Of a stretch of 64,000 nucleotides of DNA, positions 53,988 through 64,000 are shown piece by piece (the first letter of the stretch is position 1; each line of letters begins with the position of its first letter). This DNA is from Sphaerosporella brunnea. Its lineage: Eukaryota; Ascomycota; Pezizomycetes; Pezizales; Pyronemataceae. The stretch is from assembly GCA_008704415.1 (NCBI GenBank), contig VXIS01000176.1, positions 33,473-97,472 on the forward strand, written 5' to 3'. The notes beneath the pieces were generated by a model. That model had not been told where the DNA came from. It did no database searches and was given only the letters and a program-made list of their open reading frames with translations. The translations under genes were made by a program, and so were the position numbers.

Positions 53988-56613
53988 CTAGCATGCGGCG
54001 ACAGCCTTAAGAATGGGATATAAAGCCTGGGCGTCCGTCTGGTGTTCCGACTGCTTGTTTTCTTCAGTGTTTTCAGTCTGGGCCTCCTGGTGCTGTCCGT
54101 CGTTGGCGGAATTGGAAGAAGCATCCTCCGCTTCGGTGGCAGGAGCGGAAGGGGCATCAGTCATGGCATGGTCGCCGTCTTCCGGCTGGGCCAAAGCCTC
54201 ATCAGCAACAATGAGGTCGCCACCCTCCTTCTCACGCTTTTCCTCAGCACGCAGCAGCTCCTGAATGTAGGCCCGGAGGCTGTTGATCAACTCGCAGTGA
54301 GCGGACTTGTCGTCAACAACGAGGGCATCGAGAGAGGGATCGATCATAGCGTCGCTGACTTCCTGCTTGGTATCCTCACTGAACTCCCCCATGTCGACAT
54401 CAGCAGGTGTCTCAGCAGGCTTGGCCTTCTGCAATACGCCGACAGGGTAGCGGCGGCGCTCGCCAGCCTCAAAAGCGGAAGCAAGAGACGACGTCGGAGC
54501 GGACGAAACGGGCGCAGGATAGCCTCCTGTGACACCGGCGCTGGAGACCGTAGCCGGAAGACTGGGGTACATAGAAGCAGCAGACGACTGCGGGGAGACG
54601 TTTGGTGGAGTGTGTGCGTGGCTGTGGTGCACGGGCGAGTGCGAGGTGGTGTAGTTCGATCCAGGCGGCGTGAGTGCCTGAGTGACCGGGTTTGCCATCG
54701 ACGCCGACGCGGCTCCATCGTGCTGCCCATCCTGACCCTGGTGGCTCTGACCGTTAGGGGTGTGAGGCGACGCACTCGTGTTTGTACGGTACTGGTACTG
54801 TTGCGAGTTATCGTATACGTTGGCAGAAAGCTGAGTCAAGAAGTTGTCTGCATCGATCAAATCTTGCTTGGTGCGGAGGGACGGCAAAGTGAAGGTCTGG
54901 GTGGAGCCGTTCGTGGCGGGTGCGGTAACGGTGGCAGCGCCGTTGAAGTCAACTCCCTCGCTAGTAGAGGAAGGAATGAACTGCAGGGCCGAGAGACGCT
55001 GAGCCATAGCTCCATCGTAAATGGGCTGGAGCTTGTGACGTTTGGCGTCCTCGAAGAACTGATCAACACCCTCGAACGAGCGCTTCTTGCTGTTCTCTTG
55101 CTGCTGCTGAGCTTGGGCTTGCGCCTGTTGGGCAGCCTGAGCCTGGGCAGCAACGGCCTGGGCAGCGTGCGCAATGGCACTGGCTTGCTGACCATCCTGC
55201 GGCGCATGGGGATAGTAGTAAACACTACCGGCATTTGTCTGAGCATTATTCGGATAATAGTTCCCCAGGCCTGCCGCGGCGTGAGAATGCATGCCAGACA
55301 TCGCACCATGGTGTAAAATACCGTAGTATGCCTGAGCAGCGGTGGCAGCCAAAGCTTTTGACAAATCAGCACATCTTGACATTTGAGCACGGGAGGAGAG
55401 ATAAATACGTTGCATGCCTACACCGGTAGTGTATTGAGCGTGTAAATTTCCCTACCATTATGTGAGTCCATGACACTTTTGAATATATGAGTAAGGGAAG
55501 GGAAAGGCAGGTACTGACCGCAACTCCAGCATGACGTCTTCCCGTCCCGTCAGGCTCGGGACTGCGCATAAGGACGGAATCGTCCGCGTGTGTCTGTTCA
55601 ACATGCCGACGATAAATCGAAGGTCAGCCTAAGAACTACCAAAAAAGAAAAAACATCCGGCCGCAGATTGAAGCGAGAGAGTGTGCAATGGAAATACAAA
55701 AACCAGAGGGGCATGGAGGGTTTGTGGGGGGGGGGGGGGGGGTAAGGATATGTAGACGAAAGAGTCCATACCTTCACATGCTTCTTTAAATCTTGGGGAC
55801 GCTTGAACGCCTTTGCGCAGAATTCGCATTTGTGCGGCTTCAAGGGCACATGGACTCGGATGTGAGACGTGATGTGGTCGCGCTTGACCGTGGTTGTTCT
55901 ACAAGCACTCCAAGCGCAAGTCAAGCACAAGTTGTTCGTGCTCTTTCTTCCAACGTGAATATCACACAAGTGGTTCTGTATCGCAACGAGGCGAGCCAAG
56001 GTCAGCATTTTGTATTCAAAATAATCGAGAAGGCTTGGTATCTGTCGAAGAGGTGATGCCGAGCCTTCTCGTCCATAACGCCATTTATCTTCCCAGAGCT
56101 CTTTATCCTCGACATCCTCTGCCAAGCTTCAACAAGAACACCAGAATGGACAACACTCACATAAAGATCCTCGGCGGTGTCGAACTTCTCGCTACAGCCG
56201 GTCCACTGACAGGTCAATTCATCGCACTTTGAGCCGTTACCAGCAGAAACCGGAGCAGCGGGCGACGAAACAACTGGAGCCGATGAAGACGGGGTTGTCG
56301 GGGCTTGCTGCTGTGGTGGCGGCTGCTGTTGGGGTTGCACCGGAGAAGCCTGCTGCTGTGGCTGCTGCTGCTGCTGTTGTTGCGGCTGCTGCTGTTGCGG
56401 AGCCTGTTGGACGGGCTGCTGTTGCTGCTGAGTGGCGGGACTACCAGGAAGCGACATTTTCGCGACGGCAGCTTGTAACTGAGCAGTCGACGGCGAAGCG
56501 GATCCGACAGCGGCGGGGGAGTTGGATGCGGATAGGACGTTGTTCGCAATGAACGTGTCCACGGAAGACGCCAGAGTCTCTATTTTGGCGGTATTGGTGC
56601 AGCAGGGGAGCAA
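53988..56613 (-). CDS. pacC: pH-responsive zinc-finger transcription factor PacC/Rim101
   Basis: PacC is the ambient-pH regulator; it is activated by proteolysis at alkaline pH and binds GCCARG sites. Minus-strand exons: 56613-56161, 55975-55772, 55593-55519 and about 55410-53988. Exon 1 encodes a Gln/Pro-rich leader and the first finger ([22 protein letters not shown]). Exon 2 holds the signature [29 protein letters not shown] and [20 protein letters not shown], and exon 3 [20 protein letters not shown]. The long last exon has an Ala/Gln-rich stretch, ALTPPGS, MYPSLP and a C-terminal Asp/Glu-rich segment before [18 protein letters not shown]. The exon 3-4 junction and the true start (residue 1 or the Met near 53) are uncertain. 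Poly-C (poly-G on plus) of 17 bases lies in intron 2. Confidence 0.93.
55726..55742. repeat. 17-base G homopolymer in a PacC intron
   Basis: A run of 17 G on the plus strand (17 C in the transcript) lies about 30 bases after the intron donor. Similar runs occur at 56960-56973, 57117-57127, 61805-61816 and 62139-62149. Confidence 0.9.
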
Positions 56614-59600
56614 TGAAAATAGTTGGTTCGATCCTCTGTTGAGGGGAACCTGACTGGGGCAGTGGAGGGTGAAAAGGTTGGCTTTTTGGGAGGGTATCGA
56701 GGGCTATCGGGAAAGAAATGAAGTGGTGGTTGGTGGTGGTGGGGAGAGGATCACACACAACCACGCGCGGGACGAGATGTATGGATCGGAACGGTGGAGG
56801 AGCCACCGAGGAATCGAGCGGCGCGGGAAACGGCGAGCGACAAGCGACGATCGAGAAACTTTGAATTCTTTTTTTTTTACAGAGCCGGTCACTCCTCTAT
56901 GTCTTTCTTTATTTCTTTTCTCGGCGCGGAGATCTCTCTCAGTAAAATGGCGGATTTGTGGGGGGGGGGGGGGTATAAGGTTATATATATCGAATGACGA
57001 GAGGGTTTTGTGGGAAGGAATCAAAGATCCGCTTTGGAGGTGAGGAGTAATGAGGCAAAGGTATGTGGGAAGTATATGAAGTATATAAGAGAGTGTGGGA
57101 TGCGTAAGTTATTTGTGGGGGGGGGGGAGGTTTGCTTGTTAAGATACTCTTTCCGCTACAGCAGCTTTTGGTGGTAGGCTGGATAGCGGGCAAGTTATTG
57201 GGGCGGTAGTGTGATCTGTAGCGGCGGGGGGGCTTCGATGGAGTGGAGGACCGTGGTGGTGGATGGAGGATGGAACGACTGAAGAGGGCAACAGCTATAA
57301 CATATTTCAGATCCAGAAAAACGCAAACCAGAAAAAAGAATCCGAATCGCCTATTGTTTTCTCCGGAATCCCCCCCTCCATCATGGTTCCCGCAGTACTT
57401 TTCCTGCCCCAATTGCTCACACATGCCTCTTTGCTGATATTTCGCAGCACCGAAAGGCGAGCAGCAACAGAACACAACTCAACTCGCCCGTGGCCAATTC
57501 CGGGCCGCCGCCGCACGACCGAAAAGCAAAAGCAACACAGCGTGCACACATATCCGCAATAATTAAAAAAAAAAAAAAGCTTTCCTTTCTTGCCCCTTCC
57601 TGCTGCTCACACAGGCCTTGCCGGGGGGTGTGGTGGTGGTGGGTGGGAACGGACAACTGACTCGTCTGAGAAGAAGAAGTAGCCATGCCCAGACTTTTCC
57701 AAGCCAAACAGGCTCGGCGTGGCGAGCGGCGGTCCAATCACATCATCGCGGCGTCCAATCAGAGTGCTCGCGCCAAGCCCTCAACGCCGGTTCGAAATGG
57801 CCAAATCTCACACCGAGGGCGCAAGAGACCGATGTTTGGTGTTACATCCTCACGCAGGGAAAAGAGCAGCTCAGGAGAAGCAGAAACTTCGTTTGTTGGT
57901 TTCTCTTCTCGAACTGCCGATCGCCGTCTTCTTTCCTCTCTCTTTCCTTTTCGAATTCGCCCGCCGTCCCCGCCGTCCCCGCCGCCCGCCACCGCGCTAT
58001 GTATGGTTGGGGACGCCTAGTCGCTGTGGGGCGCGCGACATCGATTGTGCTTACTAAAAAGCGAGTGACACTGAATGATGACCGCACAATATGCCGAAAA
58101 CAGGGTTGCGGTCGCATTTCGCGTCAGGTGGTGGTTGTGTGCTAAGAGTTCGTCCTTCATGTTCGCTTGAAGCACTCATATTACCAGATTGGGTAATTTT
58201 AAGCGCTTGGAGTGGTATTACTCAGCTTAGGATTGCCCTTCCAGGCGACTCGTCTAGCCCCTCCCCATACAATTCACCCCACTCTATTTAATTCCACCAC
58301 GCTTTTATTTATTTTTTCAAGCCTGTAGAAAGATGCTTTCGATGATTCTCTATCGTTCTATGAGCGGCTTTTATTATTTAGGGTGTTGTTGTGGTGTTAG
58401 AGGGGGGAGTGGAGTTGGGCATTTTTTCCCTCCGTTGTCCCCGATCGGGCTCCCTGATCCACCCTCATCGCCAAGCCCCATTCCCAAGCCGGCATGCATG
58501 TCAGGATGGGGGGGGCTGTGCAAATCGCACACACCCGCCAAGCCCAGCCTCTCGCCCGTTTCCGAGTTTATAATCCTTCGGGAAGGAGAAAAGCAAGCCA
58601 TGTGGCTTGGCTGCGATGCGGAAACCCATCACTGGAGACATCTGGAGTTTCTTCCGCGCCAACCAAAAAGCTTGGTGGACGCGTGTGTTGCTCAGGAGGA
58701 GATGAGAAAGAGGCTGTGTGTGTTGTGTTGTGTAGGAAGGAGAAGGAGATGATTCCGACGTAATTGTAATGCGCTGGATATCGAATCGCCACGGTCATCA
58801 ATCAAACGCTGGCTTGGCTTGGTACAATACACCTACATACGAACGGAACGTTCCGCAGGCCAGCGCTGGCTGGAATTCGAAACCGACCTCACTGATCACT
58901 ATGTATGTATGATGTACCCATTAAACCGTGACTGCGCCACGGGGTCCCAAAACACCACCAAGCCATTTCCCAAACGCAAGAAAGCTCCATATCCATGAAT
59001 TGCGACAACAGTACCGGTACCGTGAGGATATATGAATCAACTCGGGACAACCGGTCCGCTGTCCCCGGCCGGAACAACCAACGTCGATTTCCAGTGTCTC
59101 CATCCATCACAAGTGGCCGAAAGCATATGTAAAAGTCAAATTTCCACGGCCAAAGTTCCAACAGCTATTCACACAATATCACTCGGAGTCAAAGGTGCGA
59201 CTTTCAAAGAAAAGGGTTTTGTATAGTTCCTTGCATGCTTTTTCTGGCTTGTGGCTCGAGCTGCTCAAAAGATCACTATTGGTCGAGACTACGTGCCTGC
59301 ATCATTCAATGCGGCTTCCTCCCGGCCCATCGTATCCTGTACTTAATCTTTACTGATTGAGCTCAGATTTCCAAATCCATCCATCAATTTCAAAGAACTT
59401 CTAGACAGCCTTGGTTTGAGCTTCATCGATCCCAATGCCTGCCGCTACTCCCTGCCAAAATTGAACGCTCTGTCCCAAGATTGCGAGAAAAAGGAAAGTA
59501 AGCAAATGATATAAGATAGGACACAGCTGATTTAACCGCCAGAGGACGAGAGAGAATAAGGGGAAAAAAAAAAAAAAAAAAAAAAAACAGAGCTTTGATA

Positions 59601-59794
59601 TCAACCCAATCGAGGCCAGAAAGGAAAATGCCAGTATACCCAAAAACCCAGACAAAAACCCCACAGGAATAGGAAAAATATTGCTAGAGGAAGCAGAATG
59701 CAAACACTCATGACGGGGTCGTCAGTATGAGCCCCATGCCAAAAAAAGAACGCTCGTCGTCATCGAAAAATCATCAATGTTGATGTTGGTGATT
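56614..59794. other. 3.2-kb region upstream of PacC
   Basis: No gene is supported. It presumably holds the long regulatory region and leader of pacC and the 3' end of the MAPKK transcript. It contains G runs at 56960-56973 and 57117-57127 and a 26-base A run at about 59563-59587. Several frames exist, but none with family features. Confidence 0.4.
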
Positions 59795-61363
59795 TCATTT
59801 CCAATCCCAAACTTGAGCCAGGAAAGCGGCCATGTTGACCTTCTTGTTCTTCATCTCCATTATCCATGGATGATCCAGCATCCTCCACGGGCTTGCTCGC
59901 CGCGCCGTATCTTTTTCAAGACTGTAGGGATGTCATAAATCTGTTGCATCACGGGAATAGACTCGGTTAAGCTTACCAGCAAGATATAAAGTATTTGAAA
60001 TTGTCGCTCCATTTGATGCCAAGCTCGGGCTCGTCCTTCAGCTCGGGGATTGGCTGCCTCACGATGTAAGTGAGCAAGTCAATGAGCCCTGCACGAGCAT
60101 GTCCGCCGCTTTCATCTGACTGGCCAAAGGGGAATCGGTGCTGTGCTACTTCGAGTAAAGTAACACCTAGCGACCAAACATCGGACGTAATGGTATACGA
60201 AAGACCTTGGATACGTTCCGGCTAAAAGACATCAGCAAACTGCAACAGTAAATATGGAAAGGAAGACACGCACCGCCATATAGTATGAAGTCCCGATGAA
60301 GGTGTCCGCATTACCCTTGGAGCCGATCAGTTCGCCCGAAACACCGAAGTCACAGAGCTTCACTTGGCCACTTCGAGTGAGAAGTATGTTGGAAGGTTTT
60401 ATGTCTGAGCCAGTGTGAGTAACATGTATACCTGCAGCGGTTGCATGCATTGGCTTCTTACCACGGTGGATAATCTTTCTCGCACTCAGGTACGTAAGAC
60501 CTTCCAATACACCCTCCGCACATTTGCCCAGAACCTTTTCTCCGGTTCTTCCACCCAACTTCTTGACTTCACGGTAAATGCTGTCCAAGCTTCCACCCTC
60601 GCAGAATTCCATAGCGATCGAAATGGTGCCGGATGTGATGTCTTGGAATGCGCCGTAATATTTACAGATATACGGTGATGAGCACTCCCTGTTGAAGTTA
60701 AGCTCTCGGAATATCTGCTTTCGGACTTCCGGTGTTGGATCCGTTGTTATGACCTGTGGCATGAGTAAGTACCGCATTTATATGGCTCTATATTACGATA
60801 AATGGACAAACCTTCAGAGCAAACACCATCTTTCCTCCTCTGAGTGTGCATCTCGTTACTGCCCCTCCCGCTCCTTCACCTAGACTGCCAAGCTCAATGA
60901 TTCTCCCCGTCTCTCTGGCCTGTTTCCAGCCTTCGACAGGTAGCTCCTCAACATCCATGCTATCGTAGTCTACGTTGTCATTGACCTTTGCATCCAGGCC
61001 ATCCAGTGAACCATTCAGCGCGTTGGCCGGATTTGACGCATCAGGCGAGCCTCTGACCTGGTTCCGCAGGCCCATGGCGAAACTCAGCGCATTGTATTGG
61101 GTGGCTGCAGACGTTGGTACTGCACCCGATATGGAGCCTGTTCTTCGATGTTCCGCTGGGCCCATCATGTTGCTCGTGTTCCCTGGGGTTGCCAACTTCA
61201 GTAGAGGAGGGCCACGACGCCCGGGAGCAGGGCCATTAGCGGCCGGGGCACTGCCAGGGATTGCTAGTCCGAGCCGTGGAACTCTTGCGCCGCCAGCACG
61301 GGGTGAGTTTATGGGCGTGGGTCTGAGGAATGGCGCAGTGGATGCTGGGGCAGGAGTCGACAT
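59795..61363 (-). CDS. mkk1: MAP kinase kinase of the cell-wall-integrity pathway (Mkk1/Mkk2 type)
   Basis: This kinase phosphorylates the Slt2/MpkA MAP kinase downstream of Bck1. Exons on the minus strand: 61363-60812, 60753-60462, 60404-60274, 60221-59977 and 59921-59795; 448 residues, every junction in phase. The N-terminus is Pro/Ala/Ser-rich with the family block [14 protein letters not shown]. The kinase domain starts at about 155 ([15 protein letters not shown]), with the catalytic Lys at 184 (FALK), HRDIKPSN near 281 and LCDFGVSG near 300. The activation loop [19 protein letters not shown] carries the two expected Ser/Thr phosphosites. [20 protein letters not shown] and HRFPFGQSD are typical of Mkk1/2, which sets it apart from Ste7 and Pbs2. 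The CWI role is inferred from the subfamily. Confidence 0.93.
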
Positions 61364-64000
61364 GATGACAGTTGTAGGGATAGGAAAACGTGCGGGCGAA
61401 TATCGGTTAAAGTATGGTACCACAGATTGGGGGCGGTGATCCCCTTATATCGAATGGGGAAGAGCAAAGGCAATCTTGGGCCAAGATATCAGCAAATGCC
61501 CACGCTATCCGCAGTCCCAGAAAGGTACACAATCCCAGGGGAATAGTGCGCACCTTTAAATGCCAGTTCAGTAAGGGCAGTGTGATATTTCCAGGCTAGC
61601 ACTGTAGCCCCTTTGAAGTGTAGAGATACGCAGTTTCGGGTCACCGAGTCTGATTCCGCGAGCAGCAGCGCCTGGCTTTCTTTCGTGGATGAGAGGCCAA
61701 GTGATGGAGATGGAGCGACGCGGGCAGTTGACTTTCAGGTGCTTACTCGGGGGAGGGGGGCGGGGTGTGGAATGCAAGCCCGCAGAAAAAAGCGGCAATG
61801 GGCCGGGGGGGGGGGGCGGCTATAGCTATGTGGCAAGAGAATCCTGCTCTACTGCTCCGTGTGTGGGTATCGGGGGTTTCGGTGGACGACGATAGGGCGA
61901 GGAGGTGCTTGGTGACGACCACGGAAGTAAATGGGTCTCGTAAGAATTAGGTGCAGGGTAAAAGCGAGAGGAAGAAGTACAGCAACGGACGCCACTACGA
62001 AAAGCGAGCTGGGTATTGAATATTATTTGCTTCACAGAACGAGAGATGGCGGTTGGCGATGTTGAGGATTGAGATGACGAGAGGTTCGGAGGTGGTCGGA
62101 GGTGGGGTACTGGATGAGGTGGAGGTGGTCGTGGACTTGGGGGGGGGGGTAGCAACGAGAAGTGGCTTTGCGTGTGTCAGACCGGCGCGAAAAGTGAGGC
62201 TGTTCGCTAAAGATACACTACATAACCTATGCACCGGCAATGCGCTGTGCTAAAAGTACCGTCTGCGAGAAGCTGGGCTACTGGTCCCATTGCCCATTGG
62301 CGCCGATGATGCATCTTCCCTCGACTCTATAGGGCTCCAAGTTTTCGGATCTCCACGGGCAGAGATGTATCTCTTCGACTGGTCATGGATGATTTTCATG
62401 TTTCCACCGTTCAGCGATGTGATGTTGTGCCATCGATCGCCCTGAACGCAATCCAACAGCCGCAGCAACACGGCCGCAAAATGTTCTCAGGCAAGCAGTA
62501 GCTGCCATTCGGATGGTCACAGGTATAAAAGCAGACGAACAGCCAGCCGCAGCTTAGCTGATAGGAGCTGTACGTACGTGTGCGTAGGCTAGCGGCTGAA
62601 AACAAACTCCAATCAGAGTCGTGTAGTGGCTGCGGCAGGTCTAGGAATTGCGAAACTGCTTGCAAGAAGCATGGGAGCTTGGTCTTGAAGCCCTTCAGCC
62701 TATGTCCTTTCTCGATATCAATGATCAGCGCAGCAAAAGGGCAAGGCACAGCCCATGATTTGGTGACAAGTACTTGAGTATATAGAGTCAGTCATGAATT
62801 CAGCCCGCTGGCATTCCTTTCGAGATGTGAGCTGTGCCAGCGCGATCGAGAAATGACGAGAGATCTTTAGCTGATGCTCGTCAGCGTTCGATTGTGAATT
62901 TGACGGCCTATCCGTGTGGCGGCGGCGGGTTTTGTGTTTCATGCGAACAGTAATGCACGAGTGATTCTCTGCATGCGAGCCTTCTTTTCTCCGAACTGGG
63001 CGTTTAGCAGATAGACGTAGATAGAGACCGAAGACTGACAGAAAGGCTACAACGTTCAACCACCCTTAAAAATGAGAACAGCGCTTGAAAAGCATGACCG
63101 CCAGAGACAGAGTTCTGTCCTGAATGTTTCATAATATAGCACTCGGAATCACCAGCTGTCACAGCCTGAACCTGCCATAATTGTCCGCCCCACAAGGATT
63201 ACAAGCAGCTGAGAAACAAGGAGAATCCTTCATAGAGACAAGATTCTTGTCATAGAGAGTCCTCATTATACATATCGCCGAAAAACACAAATCCACGAGT
63301 TCCTAAAAATACAGCCATACTTCCGTTCAAATAAGCGCCAGACAGTGCGCGCTTCGGTTTCAACACCCTAGCTCTTCCCAGGCTGTTATTCTATCTTTGT
63401 CCTCGGCGCTTCGCACACACCGCAGGTACATGTTATGCACCAATATCTGAGGTTAACGAGCGCCTCGCTCGCTCCGCGCGGTCTGACTGTGCTGTCATGA
63501 GATAGATGGATAAAAAACGGCAGCCACGTGCGGAATGGCTGTCCAAGTTCTGCATGCTCCAGCACGGACGTTGTGTTGGAGCCGCACGAACCCCTGCATT
63601 GGAATTCGAAGTTCAAAGCACTACAAGATCGAGCAACCTCCGCCGCTTGGATATGTTTCTTCTAGCCATCGCTACATACCTGGGTAGGTATACTGCGTCT
63701 GCTGGATCCAGCCCTTGTGCATCATTTTCTTGTTAGATACCCGGAAACAAAGACAGAATATTAACTATACAGTTTCCCAACCTATGCCTTTGGTGTTTAG
63801 GTCCATCGAATCTTGAATGAGCATAGGGTTCCATTATTTACAGGTTTATTTCAAGCACCCACCTAACTTTCTGGCCACGACTGATCGAGGAACTTAATTG
63901 ACTTTCGTAGTGCACTGTCCTCGTCTGCACTCAGAGACAAAGTTGCGCGTCAAGGGACGACATATGTACATAGGCGGTGGAGAACTGCTACATAATCTCC
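61364..64000. other. 2.6-kb terminal spacer without a supportable gene
   Basis: The first part is the MAPKK promoter and leader, with G runs at 61805-61816 and 62139-62149. Beyond that I find only short frames without start context, splice structure or family resemblance. No repeat or tRNA was recognised up to the window end, where a gene could begin outside. Confidence 0.4.

Noticed and set aside
54042..55316. 424-codon open frame antisense to PacC
   Set aside because: It is the shadow of the real minus-strand exon; the minus strand encodes recognisable PacC sequence and the plus frame resembles nothing.
57618..58145. Open frame of 175 codons upstream of PacC
   Set aside because: Composition is biased by GTGGTGG and CCGTCCCC repeats, no splice partner, no family feature and competing frames of equal length.
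57700..58560. GCCAAG hexamers as PacC autoregulatory sites
   Set aside because: The hexamer is expected about once per kb by chance on two strands; three scattered hits are not an enrichment.
1..64000. CRISPR array, prophage or biosynthetic gene cluster
   Set aside because: The DNA is eukaryotic; no regular spacer repeats, phage genes, or PKS, NRPS or terpene synthase domains were seen.

Overview
The window is nuclear DNA of a filamentous ascomycete (Pezizomycotina). The evidence is short spliceosomal introns (about 45-180 bp, GTRNGT donors, CTAAC-like branch sites), Kozak-type starts, intron-containing tRNA genes, and a gene set typical of the group: PacC, an Mkk1-type MAPKK, a PAS kinase and a Dal5-type MFS permease. 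The many introns (12 exons in the MFS gene, about 8 in an uncharacterised gene) and wide repeat-bearing spacers (about 15 genes in 64 kb) would suit an early-diverging lineage such as Pezizomycetes. That placement is only an inference.

Layout. 0-3.4 kb: repeat-rich spacer with a 268-bp MITE, a solo end of a second MITE family, diverged direct repeats and a tRNA-Gly gene. 3.5-7.7 kb: a GT90/CAP10-like glycosyltransferase and the primase large subunit PRI2, in tandem; the PRI2 upstream region carries MCB/E2F-like sites. 7.7-14.3 kb: spacer with a tRNA-like Pol III element, a lineage-specific F-box-like orphan gene, a near-palindromic 100-bp element and an apparently frameshifted unknown gene. 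14.3-25.4 kb: JAC1-type Fe-S co-chaperone, a second tRNA-Gly, a PAS-domain kinase, a metallophosphoesterase and a paralogue of the F-box-like orphan. 25.4-29.6 kb: accessory stretch with a tRNA-Pro relic, two inverted 119-bp MITE copies and a broken gene with a protease-like GDSGAG motif between them.

29.6-42 kb is a conserved block: an uncharacterised ~930-aa protein, a TMEM205-like membrane protein, the tether USO1, the EB1-family protein BIM1/Mal3 and a FRA10AC1-like RS protein. 43-45.1 kb holds the MFS permease with two microexons. 46.7-47.6 kb holds a nested pair of inverted-repeat elements. 48.3-53 kb has an m-AAA protease gene and the proteasome ATPase RPT3, divergently transcribed from a 440-bp spacer. 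54-56.6 kb is the pH regulator PacC and 59.8-61.4 kb the cell-wall-integrity MAPKK. The last 2.6 kb shows no gene.

The genes do not form a pathway cluster; most are single-copy housekeeping functions in mixed orientation. I found no secondary-metabolite cluster, CRISPR array or virus. The least explained items are the F-box-like orphan pair, the ~930-aa protein, the TA-flanked MITE families, and two candidate GC-AG introns in conserved genes. Exon boundaries were set by eye from splice motifs, reading phase and family conservation.
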